DNA from: an uncultured beta proteobacterium
GTDB lineage: Bacteria > Pseudomonadota > Gammaproteobacteria > Burkholderiales > Burkholderiaceae_C
Length of the DNA: 64,000 nt
Direction: 5' to 3'
NCBI GenBank assembly: GCA_903832285.1
Contig: CAILAY010000168.1
Location: 1-64,000, forward strand
The translations under genes and the position numbers were made by a program. Below the pieces are notes generated by a model, which saw nothing but the letters and a program-made list of their open reading frames with translations, searched no databases and was not told the origin of the DNA. Shown here one piece after another: positions 47,001 through 57,600 of the stretch (its first letter is position 1; the number at the start of each line of letters is the position of its first letter).

Positions 47001-48176
47001 ATGACATCCGCAATCATCGTCTCCACCGCACGCACACCGCTGGCCAAGAGCTGGAAGGGCGCGTTCAACATGACCCACGGAGCCACACTCGGTGGCCACG
47101 CGGTGCAGCACGCAATTGCCCGCGCTGGCATCGACGCTGCCGAGGTCGAGGACGTCATCATGGGTTGCGCCACGCCCGAGGGCGCCACCGGGGCCAACAT
47201 CGCGCGCCAGATTGCCTTGCGCGCCGGGTGCCCGATCACCGTGTCGGGCATGACGGTGAACCGCTTTTGCTCCTCCGGCCTGCAGTCCATCGCCCTGGCG
47301 TCGCAGCGCATCATCGCCGGCGAAGGGGAAGTGTTCGTGGCCGGTGGAGTGGAGAGCATTTCCTGTGTGCAGCAGGAGATGAACAAGCACATGCTTTCCG
47401 ACCCCTGGCTCGTGAAGAACAAGCCAGAAATTTACTGGAACATGCTGCAGACGGCCGAGCAGGTGGCCAAGCGCTACGGCGTCAGCCGTCAACAGATGGA
47501 CGAGTACGGCGCCGCCAGCCAGCAGCGCGCCACGGCGGCGCTGGAGTCGGGCTTGTTCGCAGCCGAGATCGCACCGATCACGGTCACCATGGGCGTGGCT
47601 GACAAGGTGATGGGCCTGATCACCAAGCAAGTGACCTGTAGTCAGGACGAAGGCATTCGCGCCGGTACCACCTATGACGGCATCAAGGATTTGCGCTCGG
47701 CCATCCCTGGTGGTTTGATCTCAGCGGGCAATGCCAGCCAGTTTTCGGACGGTGCTGGCGCCTGCGTAGTGATGAGCGAAACGTTGGCACAGAAAAAAGG
47801 GCTGACCCCGTTGGGCCGATTCCTGGGCTTTGCCGTGGCGGGCTGCGAGCCCGACGAGATGGGCATTGGTCCGGTGTTCGCTATACCCAAGGTGCTATCG
47901 CGCCTGGGGTTGACAGTGGCCGACATTGATCTGTGGGAACTGAACGAAGCCTTTGCCGTGCAAGTGATTTACTGCCGCGACAAACTGGGCATTCCAGGCG
48001 ACCGACTCAATGTCAATGGCGGCGCCATCGCGGTCGGGCACCCCTACGGTGTGAGCGGCCAGCGCCTGACGGGCCATGCCCTGATCGAAGGCAGGCGCCG
48101 CGGCGCGAAGCGCGTGTGCGTGACCATGTGCATCGGCGGCGGCATGGGCGCAGCCGGTGTGTTTGAAGTATTGTGA
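47001..48176 (+). CDS. Acetyl-CoA acyltransferase (thiolase)
   Basis: 391 residues, normal. It cleaves 3-ketoacyl-CoA. The nucleophilic Cys lies in [12 protein letters not shown], the His in [14 protein letters not shown] and the second Cys in [17 protein letters not shown]. It starts 20 bases after the M20 gene with an AAGGAGA ribosome site. Its TGA is the first codon of the intergenic element, copy B. With the first gene it completes the beta-oxidation cycle. Confidence 0.96.
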   Translation: MTSAIIVSTARTPLAKSWKGAFNMTHGATLGGHAVQHAIARAGIDAAEVEDVIMGCATPEGATGANIARQIALRAGCPITVSGMTVNRFCSSGLQSIALASQRIIAGEGEVFVAGGVESISCVQQEMNKHMLSDPWLVKNKPEIYWNMLQTAEQVAKRYGVSRQQMDEYGAASQQRATAALESGLFAAEIAPITVTMGVADKVMGLITKQVTCSQDEGIRAGTTYDGIKDLRSAIPGGLISAGNASQFSDGAGACVVMSETLAQKKGLTPLGRFLGFAVAGCEPDEMGIGPVFAIPKVLSRLGLTVADIDLWELNEAFAVQVIYCRDKLGIPGDRLNVNGGAIAVGHPYGVSGQRLTGHALIEGRRRGAKRVCVTMCIGGGMGAAGVFEVL

Positions 48177-48240
48177 GAACTTGTGGGACAGACCAAGAGT
48201 TACGCGAAGCCAACTTTGTTCTGTCCTCAACTGACTAGGT
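48174..48240 (+). repeat. Intergenic stop-to-Shine-Dalgarno element, copy B
   Basis: After the thiolase stop it reads TTGTGGGACAGACCAAGAG and ends CTGTCCTCAACTGACTAGG next to the following start codon. GGGACA (48185-48190) pairs with TGTCCT (48222-48227) through one G-U wobble, where copy A has a full Watson-Crick pair. Its first ten bases (TGAGAAC) differ from copy A (TGATACC). Confidence 0.85.
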
Positions 48241-48244
48241 TTCC

Positions 48245-50077
48245 ATGAGTCTGCGCCCCACGATCGATTTCCTTCTGTACCAATGGTTGGGTGCCGCGCG
48301 GTTGAATCAGCGCGAGCGCTTTGCCGACCATTCGCGCGAGACTTTTGATGCGGTTCTTGACACTTGCGAGCGTATCGCCCGTGAAAGATTTGCGCCGTTC
48401 AATCGGCTTGTGGACGCGCAGGAGCCTCGCGTGGAGGGCGACAAGGTGGTTCTGCCTCAGGCCACGCACGATGCGCACAAGGCCTACGCGGAGTCCGGCA
48501 TGCTCAGTGCGGCCCAAGACCACGACATCGGTGGCATGCAGTTGCCATACACCGTCGAAGCTGCGGCCAACGCCTTTTTTGCGCTGGCATCGGTGAGCAT
48601 CGGCTCCAGCATGCTAACCACCGGCAACGCGAATCTGTTGATGGTGCATGGCACGGCGCGACAGCAAGAAGTGTTCGCCTTGAACGAGTTTTCGGGGCGC
48701 TGGTCCGGCACCATGTGCTTGAGCGAACCACAGGCAGGTTCCAGTCTGAGCGATGTGGCCACACGCGCGATGCCCGACGGTGACGGTTTTGAGTCCGATG
48801 CTCTCGGACCCCGTTACCGGCTCAGGGGCAACAAGATGTGGATCTCGTCCGGTGAGCATGAACTGACGGAGAACATCATTCATCTGGTGCTGGCAAAGAT
48901 TCCCGGACCCGATGGCAAACTTGTTCCCGGCACCCGTGGCATCTCGCTGTTCATCGTTCCGAAAAAGTTGGTGGACGTGAACGGTCAACTCACGGGTGAA
49001 CGCAATGACGTGGCGCTTGCGGGCCTGAACCACAAGCTCGGCTGGCGCGGCACCACCAACACGCTGCTGAATTTCGGCGAAGGCAAATATCCTGTGCGTG
49101 GCGAAGCCGGCGCAGTGGGTTATCTCGTGGGCGAAGCCGGAGCGGGTCTGCGGTGCATGTTCCACATGATGAACGAGGCGCGCATCGGTGTCGGCATGGC
49201 GGCCACCATGTTGGGTCTGGCGGGCTATTACGCCTCGCTGGAGTATGCGAAGAATCGGCTTCAGGGACGACTGCTTTCGACCCAGGGTAAGGATTCTGCC
49301 CAGGCGCAGGTGCGCATCATCGAGCATGCCGACGTGAAGCGCATGCTGCTGGCGCAAAAGGCTTTTGGCGAGGGTGCGCTGGCGCTGGTCCTGTATTGCG
49401 CGCGTCTGGTGGACGAGCAACACACGGGCAGCCCGGAGGCTGCAGACGAAGCGCGCTTGCTGCTGGAGGTGCTTACGCCCATCGCCAAGAGTTGGCCCAG
49501 CGAATGGTGCCTGGAGGCCAACTCGCTGGCCATACAGATCCACGGCGGCTACGGTTATACCCGCGACTTCCCGGTGGAGCAGTACTGGCGAGACAACCGC
49601 CTTAATATGATCCACGAAGGCGCGCATGGCATCCAGGCCATGGACCTGCTCGGGCGTAAAGTGTTGATGGAAGACGGGCGTGGTTTGCAGTTGCTGGGCG
49701 CACAGGTCAACGCTACCCTTCAGCGAGCGGCAACCGTGCCTGAACTCGCCGGGCACAGTGTCGCTTTGGTCGCCGCGTTGCAGGCGGTGGTTCAGGCAAC
49801 ACAGGCCGCGTGGGCCACTGGAAATCCGGCTGAAGCCTTGGCCAATGCCGTACCCTACATGCAGGCCTTCGGCCACACCGTTCTGGCGTGGATCTGGCTC
49901 GACGTGGTGACGGCGGCACTGCAAGTCGACGTCGAGAGATCACAACCAGCGACGATCGGTCGCCTGCATGCGACTCGCTATTTCTACCACTACGAGTTGC
50001 CCAAGATTGGCGCATGGCTGGGCGTCGTGACTACCCGCGATCCGACCTGTACCGGCATGCCTGAGGAGGCATTCTGA
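48245..50077 (+). CDS. Acyl-CoA dehydrogenase, large (four-domain) type
   Basis: 610 residues. Acyl-CoA dehydrogenase motifs appear in order: EPQAGSSLSDVATRA, the FAD-contact region GLNHKLGWRGTTN, and QIHGGYGYTRDFPVEQYWRD with the catalytic-Glu region NRLNMIHEGAHGIQ. A C-terminal extension of about 110 residues (from residue 500) is typical of DmdC-like and FadE-like long forms. It forms the first double bond in beta-oxidation. Start ATG at 48245 follows the AGG of the repeat element. Confidence 0.93.
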   Translation: MSLRPTIDFLLYQWLGAARLNQRERFADHSRETFDAVLDTCERIARERFAPFNRLVDAQEPRVEGDKVVLPQATHDAHKAYAESGMLSAAQDHDIGGMQLPYTVEAAANAFFALASVSIGSSMLTTGNANLLMVHGTARQQEVFALNEFSGRWSGTMCLSEPQAGSSLSDVATRAMPDGDGFESDALGPRYRLRGNKMWISSGEHELTENIIHLVLAKIPGPDGKLVPGTRGISLFIVPKKLVDVNGQLTGERNDVALAGLNHKLGWRGTTNTLLNFGEGKYPVRGEAGAVGYLVGEAGAGLRCMFHMMNEARIGVGMAATMLGLAGYYASLEYAKNRLQGRLLSTQGKDSAQAQVRIIEHADVKRMLLAQKAFGEGALALVLYCARLVDEQHTGSPEAADEARLLLEVLTPIAKSWPSEWCLEANSLAIQIHGGYGYTRDFPVEQYWRDNRLNMIHEGAHGIQAMDLLGRKVLMEDGRGLQLLGAQVNATLQRAATVPELAGHSVALVAALQAVVQATQAAWATGNPAEALANAVPYMQAFGHTVLAWIWLDVVTAALQVDVERSQPATIGRLHATRYFYHYELPKIGAWLGVVTTRDPTCTGMPEEAF

Positions 50078-50190
50078 AGGCGCGACGACGCGGAAATGTC
50101 AGTTTGCCGTGAGTTTGCGAAGGACCCTTCGACAAGCTCCGGGCGAACGGAATAAGGCTGTTAACTTTGAAAGCATTGATCGGAACCAAC

Positions 50191-50982
50191 ATGACCCGCA
50201 CCATCCAACAACTGTTCGATCTCACCGGCAAGACCGCGCTCGTCACAGGCGGTTCGCGCGGCCTGGGTCTGCAAATGGCGCACGCGCTCGGTGAAGCCGG
50301 CGCGCGCGTCATGCTGAGCTCGCGCAAGGCCGAAGATCTGGAGCAGGCGGTGGCGGAGTTGCAGGACAGCGGCATCGATGCGCGCTGGATCGCGGCGGAC
50401 TGCGCCCGTGAGGACGATATCCGTCGTCTCGCCAACGAGACGCTGGAGCGCATGGGCACAGTCGACATTCTGGTGAACAACGCCGGTGCCGCGTGGGGCG
50501 CGCCGGCCGAAGATTTTCCGGTGGCGGCGTGGGACAAGGTGATGAACCTGAACGTGCGTGGCTACTTCATCCTGAGCCAGCATGTCGCCAAACACGCCAT
50601 GATCCCGCGCAAGTCCGGCCGCATCATCAACCTTGCGTCCATTGCCGGCCTGGGTGGTAACCCGCCCGAACTGCAGACCATCGCCTACAACACTTCCAAG
50701 GGCGCGGTCATCAATTTCACGAGGGCGCTGGCGGCGGAGTGGGGTCGCTACGGTATCAATGTCAACGCCATCTGCCCCGGGTTCTTCCCCAGCAAGATGA
50801 CGGCGGGGACGCTAAAGGCCATGGGCGAGGAAAAGCTGGCGGCGCACGCGCCCCTGAAACGACTGGGCGATGAAGAGGACCTCAAAGGCCTGTGTGTGTT
50901 GTACGCTTCCGACGCCGGAAAGCACATCACGGGGCAGTGGCTGGCTGTGGACGGCGGCGTCTCAGCCGTCGTCGGCGGTTGA
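50191..50982 (+). CDS. Short-chain dehydrogenase/reductase
   Basis: 263 residues from the ATG at 50191; a TTG at 50167 is an alternative. The cofactor-binding TGGSRGLGLQMA, the NNAG motif and the catalytic Ser/Tyr/Lys (INLASIAG and YNTSKGAV) mark a classical SDR. The Arg in SSRKAEDLE favours NADP(H). Gene context suggests a 3-hydroxyacyl or acyl-aldehyde substrate. The gap before it contains no more than a ribosome site. Confidence 0.9.
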   Translation: MTRTIQQLFDLTGKTALVTGGSRGLGLQMAHALGEAGARVMLSSRKAEDLEQAVAELQDSGIDARWIAADCAREDDIRRLANETLERMGTVDILVNNAGAAWGAPAEDFPVAAWDKVMNLNVRGYFILSQHVAKHAMIPRKSGRIINLASIAGLGGNPPELQTIAYNTSKGAVINFTRALAAEWGRYGINVNAICPGFFPSKMTAGTLKAMGEEKLAAHAPLKRLGDEEDLKGLCVLYASDAGKHITGQWLAVDGGVSAVVGG

Positions 50983-50989
50983 GTAACTG

Positions 50990-51105
50990 CGCCGTCGTGA
51001 TGCGCCGTTGCGCAGTGCTCGCAATCCTCATGCACGCGTCAGGGAATTGCGGTTGCTGCGCTCCGCCCGCCTGGCCTGACGACCACTCGCTACGCGCACA
51101 AAAAA
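50990..51105. repeat. Intergenic palindromic sequence related to 33140-33245
   Basis: Shares GCCGTCGT, GCAATCCTCATGCAC and CTCCGCC-like blocks with the gap after mdh. GCAAT and ATTGC around the shared core can pair. It fills most of the 134-base gap between the dehydrogenase and thioesterase genes. Sequence similarity is partial. Confidence 0.45.
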
Positions 51106-51116
51106 CAGGACTCTGA

Positions 51117-51548
51117 ATGTTGAAATTTGGTGCTGAAATTCCGTTTGTGCATCACCTCGGTTTCGAGTTATGGCTGTTCGAGGGCGGGCAGTCTGAGCTG
51201 CGCTATACGCCCCAGCCTGAGCATCTGAACTCCTTTGGCGTGACCCACGGCGGCGCCAGCATGACCTTGCTCGACGTCACGATGGCGGTGGCGGCACGCA
51301 GTGTGGACAAGGAAATCGGCGTGGTCACGATCGAAATGAAAACCAGCTTCATGCAGCCCGCGCTGGGCCCGCTCACGGCCAAGGGTCGCCTGATGCACAG
51401 AAGCAGCACCCTGGCATTCACCGAAGCCACGATCTACGACGAAAAAGGTCGCTGCTGCGCTCACGCCACCGGCACTTTCAAGTATGTGCGGCGTCTGGCC
51501 ACCGGAGCCAAGAGCAGCCAAATCTTTACCGGAATTTCAACCGACTGA
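51117..51548 (+). CDS. PaaI-type acyl-CoA thioesterase (hotdog fold)
   Basis: 143 residues. The hotdog motif HLNSFGVTHGGASMTLLD, containing the HGG turn with the likely catalytic Asp, defines the PaaI/HGG thioesterase group. It hydrolyses acyl-CoA to free acid and CoA. Its presence in the operon may relieve CoA sequestration. An ATG at 51117 starts the frame; the next gene follows 14 bases after the stop. Confidence 0.87.
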   Translation: MLKFGAEIPFVHHLGFELWLFEGGQSELRYTPQPEHLNSFGVTHGGASMTLLDVTMAVAARSVDKEIGVVTIEMKTSFMQPALGPLTAKGRLMHRSSTLAFTEATIYDEKGRCCAHATGTFKYVRRLATGAKSSQIFTGISTD

Positions 51549-51562
51549 ACCTGGGAGACCTC

Positions 51563-52579
51563 GTGCCACTGAATCAACAAATCCTGCTCGACAACCGTCC
51601 CACGGGCGAGGCCACTGTGAGCAACTTCAAACTCGTGTCCAGCGCGACACCTGCCTTGCAGGAAGGCCAGGTGCTGGTGCAGCATCACTTCCTGAGCCTG
51701 GACCCGTATATGCGGGGCCGCATGAATGACGCCAGGAGCTACGCGCAGCCGCAGGCGCTGGGGGAGGTGATGCAGGGCGGTACTGCGGGCGTGGTGGTGG
51801 AGTCGAAGAACCCCAAGTTTCACGTTGGGGCGAAGGTTGTGGGTATGGGCGGGTGGCAGCAGTACAGCGTGGTCGATGCGAATCAGAGCGGAGCACTGCG
51901 CAAGGTCGACATCGCGCACGTTCCCTTGAGTGCCTGTCTGGGCGTGGTGGGTATGCCGGGCGTGACGGCGTGGTATGGCCTGATGAAGATCTGCGAGCCT
52001 AAAGCGGGGGAAACCGTGGTCGTGAGCGCGGCCAGTGGCGCCGTAGGCTCGGTCGTGGGACAGTTGGCCAAGGCGCGTGGCTGTCGCGCAGTCGGCCTGG
52101 CGGGTGGTCCCGACAAGTGCCGCCACGTGGTGGAAGAACTGGGCTTTGACGCCTGCGTCGACTACAAGGCGTTTCCAGATGCCAAGTCGCTGTATATGGC
52201 CCTGAAGGAGGCCACGCCCGATGGCGTCGATTGCTACTTCGAAAACGTCGGCGGCATGATTCTGGACACGGTGCTGTCGCGCATGAATGCCTTTGGCCGT
52301 ATCGCCGTCTGCGGCATGATCGCTGGTTACAACGGTGCGCCTTTGCCTTTGACCCAGCCGGCGCTGATACTGATGAGCCGCCTCAAGGTTCAGGGTTTCA
52401 TCGTGAGCGAGCACATGGAATTCTGGCCTGAGGCTCTGACCGAATTGGGTACGCGGGTGGCCAGTGGCAAGCTCAAATATCGCGAGTCCGTCGCCCTGGG
52501 ACTGGCATCAGCGCCCGAGGCATTTATTGGTCTTCTCATGGGCAGGAATTTTGGCAAGCAAGTGGTGAAACTGATCTGA
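51563..52579 (+). CDS. NADP-dependent medium-chain oxidoreductase, CurA/LTB4 dehydrogenase-like
   Basis: 338 residues from a GTG at 51563 with GGGAGA upstream. An alcohol dehydrogenase-like core is followed by the nucleotide-binding segment VVSAASGAVGSVVGQLAK. The N-terminal sequence LDPYMRGRMND is typical of the CurA/leukotriene B4 12-hydroxydehydrogenase group, which reduces carbon-carbon double bonds of conjugated carbonyls. Zinc-binding residues are absent, as expected. Role in the operon may be reduction of enoyl or enone intermediates. Confidence 0.88.
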   Translation: MPLNQQILLDNRPTGEATVSNFKLVSSATPALQEGQVLVQHHFLSLDPYMRGRMNDARSYAQPQALGEVMQGGTAGVVVESKNPKFHVGAKVVGMGGWQQYSVVDANQSGALRKVDIAHVPLSACLGVVGMPGVTAWYGLMKICEPKAGETVVVSAASGAVGSVVGQLAKARGCRAVGLAGGPDKCRHVVEELGFDACVDYKAFPDAKSLYMALKEATPDGVDCYFENVGGMILDTVLSRMNAFGRIAVCGMIAGYNGAPLPLTQPALILMSRLKVQGFIVSEHMEFWPEALTELGTRVASGKLKYRESVALGLASAPEAFIGLLMGRNFGKQVVKLI

Positions 52580-52610
52580 GACGGAGTGCAGTGACGCACC
52601 GGGAGCAAGC

Positions 52611-53723
52611 ATGAAATCATTCGTCCTGTGGATTGCGGCCTTGCTGGTGGGCCTGGTGGCCTACTTGTCGTTGTGGCCGGTGCCCGTGGAGCCCGTCAAT
52701 TGGGTCGCACCCGTTGCTGCGGGCTATGCCGGACCGTTTGCGGTCAATACCCGATTGGCTGCGATCAAGCGCATCGACTTGAAGGGTGAGGAGGGGCCCG
52801 AGCACATTGCATTCGGCAAGGACGGCAAGCTCTACACCACGGTGGCCAGCGGCAACATTCTGCGCATGAATGCCGATGGAAGCGCACAGCAGATCTTCGC
52901 CAATACCGGCGGGCGGGTGCTGGGTTTTGACTTTGATGCGCAAGGCAACTTGATCGCTGCCGATGCGTTCAAGGGCCTGTTGAGCATCAGCCAGAACGGC
53001 ATCATCTCGGTGCTCACCGACCAGGTCAATGGCGACCGCATACGTTATGCCGACGGCGTGGTGGTGGCCAAATCGGGCAAAATCTACTTCACTGACGCGA
53101 GCACCCGTTTTGGTCCGCAAGAATGGGGTGGAACCTTCGAGGCCAGCGTGCTGGATATCCTGGAACAGGCGAGCACCGGGAGGCTGCTTGAATACGACCC
53201 GGCGACCCGGGCCACGCGCATCTTGGTGCAGGGCTTTGCCTTTGCCAATGGCATTGCGCTGAGTCAGGATGAGCAAAGCCTGTTCGTGAATGAAACCGGA
53301 AAATACCGCATCTGGAGAATTTCCGTGCAAGCGCACGATGGAACGTTGGCGGTCGCCTCCATGCCGGAGATCAAGCTCGTGTTCGATAACCTTCCCGGCT
53401 ATCCGGATAACCTGATGCGCGGTCTGGACGGAAAGATCTGGGTGGGGCTGGTCAAACCGCGCAACGCGACCGTCGACAAGCTTGCGATGCAACCCTTCCT
53501 GCGCAAACTGACGTTGCGCCTGCCGCGCGCATTGTGGCCGATACCGCCGGCCTATGGCCATGTGTTCGCGTTTACCGAAGACGGCCGGATCGTGGCCGAT
53601 CTGCAGGATCCCAGCGGCGCCTATCCTGAGACCAGCGGGTTGACCGAGACCGCAGATCGGCTGTACGTGCAAAGCTTGCATGCCAAGTTTCTGGGCTGGG
53701 TGCCCAAGACCGGAAAACCATAA
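52611..53723 (+). CDS. Strictosidine synthase/SMP-30-like six-bladed propeller, membrane-anchored
   Basis: 370 residues. One hydrophobic segment (about residues 5-21) anchors the protein, so the propeller would be periplasmic. Blade motifs EGPEHIAFGKDGKLYTT, FTDASTRFG and LPGYPDNLMRG are typical of the strictosidine synthase-like/arylesterase family. Bacterial members are probably lactonases or esterases. Its place in a fatty acid operon hints at a fatty acid-derived lactone or ester, but that is a guess. Confidence 0.82.
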   Translation: MKSFVLWIAALLVGLVAYLSLWPVPVEPVNWVAPVAAGYAGPFAVNTRLAAIKRIDLKGEEGPEHIAFGKDGKLYTTVASGNILRMNADGSAQQIFANTGGRVLGFDFDAQGNLIAADAFKGLLSISQNGIISVLTDQVNGDRIRYADGVVVAKSGKIYFTDASTRFGPQEWGGTFEASVLDILEQASTGRLLEYDPATRATRILVQGFAFANGIALSQDEQSLFVNETGKYRIWRISVQAHDGTLAVASMPEIKLVFDNLPGYPDNLMRGLDGKIWVGLVKPRNATVDKLAMQPFLRKLTLRLPRALWPIPPAYGHVFAFTEDGRIVADLQDPSGAYPETSGLTETADRLYVQSLHAKFLGWVPKTGKP

Positions 53724-53748
53724 TGCAGAAGAATTTTTGGAGCATGAA

Positions 53749-54660
53749 ATGATTGCGGACTTCTCAGGCAAGACTGCCGTTCTTACGGGCGCGGGTTCAG
53801 GGTTTGGGCTGGAGTGCGCGCGCATTGCCGCACGTCTGGGCATGAATCTTGTGTTGGCCGATGTGCAGCAGGACGCGCTCGACATCGCCGCCGATGAGAT
53901 GCGCGCCGCCGGCGCTGCGGTGCTGCCGTTTCGGCTGGACGTATCGGAAGCGGCGCAGATGGAGGCCCTGGGGCAGGCGACACAGGATCGTTTTGGCGCG
54001 CCGCATCTGGTATTCAACAATGCAGGAGTGGGCGCTGGCGGGCTGATCTGGGAGAACACGCTGAGGGATTGGGAGTGGGTGCTGGGCGTGAACCTGATGG
54101 GAGTGGCACACGGCGTGCGTGTCTTCACGCCCATGATGCTTCGGGCAGCGGCTGCCGACTCCACCTGGCGCGGCCACATCGTCAACACGGCGAGCATGGC
54201 CGGGCTGGTGAATGCGCCCAACATGGGCATCTACAACGTGAGCAAGCACGCCGTGGTGAGTTTGAGTGAAACGCTTTATCAGGATCTGGCGCTGGTCACT
54301 GACCAGATCGGCGCCTCGGTGCTGTGCCCATTCTTTGTGCCCACCGGCATTAGCCAAAGCCAGCGCAACCGCCCGCAGGAACTCAGCAATGTCGATGCAA
54401 AACCCACGCGCAGCCAACTCATAAACCAGGCCATGAGTGACAAGGCTGTGGGGTCGGGCAAGGTAAGCGCGGCCGAAGTCGCGCAAAAGGTGTTCGATGC
54501 GGTGATGGCAAACCAGTTCTACATCTTCAGCCACCCGCAGGCACTGGGCAGCGTGCAAACGCGTATGGAAGACATCATGCAGGTGCGTAATCCGACCGAC
54601 CCGTTCCATAGCAAACCGCAAATTGGAGCCGACCTGCGCACCGCGCTTCGGGTGTCATAA
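53749..54660 (+). CDS. Short-chain dehydrogenase/reductase, second in the operon
   Basis: 303 residues from the ATG at 53749. The cofactor motif TGAGSGFGLECA, NNAG (VFNNAGVGAG), and the catalytic Tyr/Lys in YNVSKHAVVSLSE are present. Asp in LADVQ at the end of the second strand points to NAD(H). The C-terminus is about 40 residues longer than the minimal SDR. The frame is open further upstream over the end of the propeller gene. This is the last gene of the operon; 27 bases separate it from the convergent GGDEF/EAL gene. Confidence 0.88.
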   Translation: MIADFSGKTAVLTGAGSGFGLECARIAARLGMNLVLADVQQDALDIAADEMRAAGAAVLPFRLDVSEAAQMEALGQATQDRFGAPHLVFNNAGVGAGGLIWENTLRDWEWVLGVNLMGVAHGVRVFTPMMLRAAAADSTWRGHIVNTASMAGLVNAPNMGIYNVSKHAVVSLSETLYQDLALVTDQIGASVLCPFFVPTGISQSQRNRPQELSNVDAKPTRSQLINQAMSDKAVGSGKVSAAEVAQKVFDAVMANQFYIFSHPQALGSVQTRMEDIMQVRNPTDPFHSKPQIGADLRTALRVS

Positions 54661-54687
54661 GCTCTGGTCAGGCAAGGGATCAGCGCG

Positions 54688-57600
54688 TCAATGGGGCTTC
54701 TTGGGCGAAGCAGACTCGAAGAAATCGACCATCAGCACGGTCCCGTCTGAGCGACCATAAGACTCCACCAGCCGCGCCAGTTCTTCGTCCTGAATGAAAC
54801 TGGCCGAAGAACTCGCTGCCAGCAACTGGTCAGGCGATTGCGGCCGAGCAACGACAAAGCCCTGCACATAGTCGACGCCGATCTCTTTCAGGGTCTGTAT
54901 CGTGGCGATATCCTCGGCCCACTCGGCGATGACCTTCATGCCCAGGTTGTTGGCCAGGCTCACGATCGCTTCGACGATGGCGACGTTTGCCGGGTGCTGG
55001 TTCATGTCCACGATGAAGCTGCCATCGATCTTGATCATGTCCGCCGGAAGATCGCGCAGATATGAGAACGAGGTGTAGCCCGCACCGAAATCGTCCAGTG
55101 CCACCTTGGCGCCGAAGCTGCGCACGCGATCGATGAAGCGGCACGTGTTGTCCAGGTCGTGCAGCGCCACGCTCTCGGTGATTTCGTAGCACAGGTGGTG
55201 CGCCACCTGATGGTGCAGCGACAGCATCGCTACCACGTCATCCAGAAAGCGTTCGTCGTTGAGGGATGCGCCGTTCAGATTCACGCAGATGAACTTGGTG
55301 TGCTTCAAGGTGGCGTAATTCGCGTTCAACCACTCCAGCGTTGTGGCCAGCACCCACCGGTCAATCATGCCCATGCGACCGCTGCTTTCGGCGGCCTTGA
55401 TCACACGGTCGGTGCGAACGGGCTGGCCCTGCGCGTCATTCATCCGTAACAGCACCTCGAAGTTGAGCGAGTCGTGCGGGGCCGAGAGCGACATGATGGG
55501 TTGCATGGCCAGATACAGACGGTCAGTGATGGCGGGAGTGGCCAGCAGCGCCACCAACTTGATCTCGGCCTCGTAGTCCATGAAGGCGGAGGATCCTTCC
55601 CCGTATACCACCAGGCCTTCGCCACTACCGCCCTTGGCTTCACGGCAGGCCCGGTCGGCAGTGGAGATCGCATCTTTCACGCTGGTGCCTGGTGCCACTT
55701 CGATCAGGCCGATCGAGCCACGCACATGAAACGCCTTGTCGTCGATATCGAAGGGCCGACCGCTCAGGCTGGAGATGATGCGCTGGCAAATCAGCGAGGC
55801 CAACTCGATCTTGGTGTCGGGCAATACAAGCAGAAACTCGTCGCCGCCAAGGCGCCCCATGCACATCCTTCCCGACAGCAAATTGTTGGCCCGCGTACAT
55901 ACGTGCTGCAAAACTTCGTCGCCTGCATTGCGGCCGTATAAATCATTGATGAGTTTGAAGCGGTCAAGGTCAAGATAGGCCAGCGCCAGCGGTTGTCCTT
56001 CACCCAAGCGCGTCATTGCGTGTTCCAGTTCCTTCTCGATGCCGCGGCGGTTAAAAGAACGCGTCAGTGAATCGTTGTCCGCGAGAAATAACAGGTGTCC
56101 TGTGGCGCGGACCTTTTCTGTCACGTCCTGCATGGAACCTTCAATCTTGCCTCGCGCCAGTGTTGCCTTGACGAGGTACGAGCGCAGTGCGCCGTCGCCC
56201 GGCATCGCATGCTCGACGATTTCCAACTCGGCGCCAATATCCCCATGCACCAATTGCTGCAGGTGCGTCCAACTGTCCATGGTGAAGTAGCGGTGCCACG
56301 CCTTGCCGATGGCACGGGCTGAAGTCACACCCAGCATCTTGAGCATGGCCGGATTGGCACTTATGAATTGCCCCTCCATGTCCAGCGAGAAAAGGCCCAC
56401 CGGAACCGCCTCAAAAGTCTGCTGCAACTCAGCCTGCGCCTCCAGCCGCTGCTGGTGCTCCTGGCGCATCTGCTCTGCGATGGCGAGGGAGGCGAGAAGA
56501 CCTGACGCCAAGGCGGCTGCAACGCCATTTATGGAACCCAGAAGGCCCTTGGTGCCATACGCTGCCGAAAGAATTTCCGCAAATGTGAAGATTGAAGTTA
56601 TGGTAAACGATGCGGCGTACCAAAGCGCCGCCCGAGACCGTGTGCGATAAACGATGCCGACTAGGCTCACAGTCATCGTCACCAGCACCGATCCTCCAAC
56701 AATCCAAAGTGTTGGATAAAAGATGCTACGGGGTAAGAATATTGCGGCGAAGATCAGTAACAAACAAAGCCACTGGGCAATGTTAAGTACTTTCTGGTAG
56801 TTTGATTTGGTGAGTTCATCTTGAAAGAGCGCTTTGAACAGAGTTATCGTTAACAACGCCCATGCTGCCCGAGTAATGGAACGCCCAAAAGGGATCCATT
56901 CCTGAGGAACCGCATGGTTGAGCCATTGGTCGTCCCAACCACCAGACGTCGCGCTCAACCGCACAGTCGCGATCAGCCAAGCAGCGAACAGCACATATAT
57001 GCTCTGTCGATTGATGACCGCGGTAATCAGTACGAAAAGGGCCAAAACCAGCAATCCGCCATCGACCAGTCCGGATTTTCGGTGGTAGTCCCGGTTGGCA
57101 TTCGCGAGTTGATCTGCGGACCAAATTTCCGCGCTCAGACGAGACGGACCTACAAAGGAGGAAGTGCAAAGGATCTCTGCACCGGGTGGAGACGCCAATG
57201 TGATGGAGAAGCCGGCTCGGCTAGCGACTATGGAACCGGACTGGTGATTGCCGGTTGCGAACCCCAGTGACTTCAGGGAAGCGCCATCCCAACAAGCGAT
57301 CCTCACGGCGTGGCGTTCCGGGAATTCGACCGTCGTCGGGTTGCCGTTCCCATCCGGTACTTTGAACGCAAACCACACCGGCGATTCCGAGAGCTTGGTA
57401 TCGTAATACTGTGTGAGTGGCGCTGTGACCAATGCATGTTGGGCCTCGGCCGGAGACAACGAAGTGCCAGACTGAGTGAGTGCCCTGAGGTCCAGTGCCT
57501 TTATCGGGTTGGCCGCGTAAAGGTCATCCCAAAGTACCAACGCTGTCAGAGAAACCAATGCGATGGCGAGGGGTATGACGTAAAACGAAATACTCCAAAC

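Noticed and set aside
53680-53748. Upstream start of the second SDR gene
   Set aside because: It would overlap the propeller gene by 15 codons; the ATG at 53749 gives the standard SDR N-terminus.
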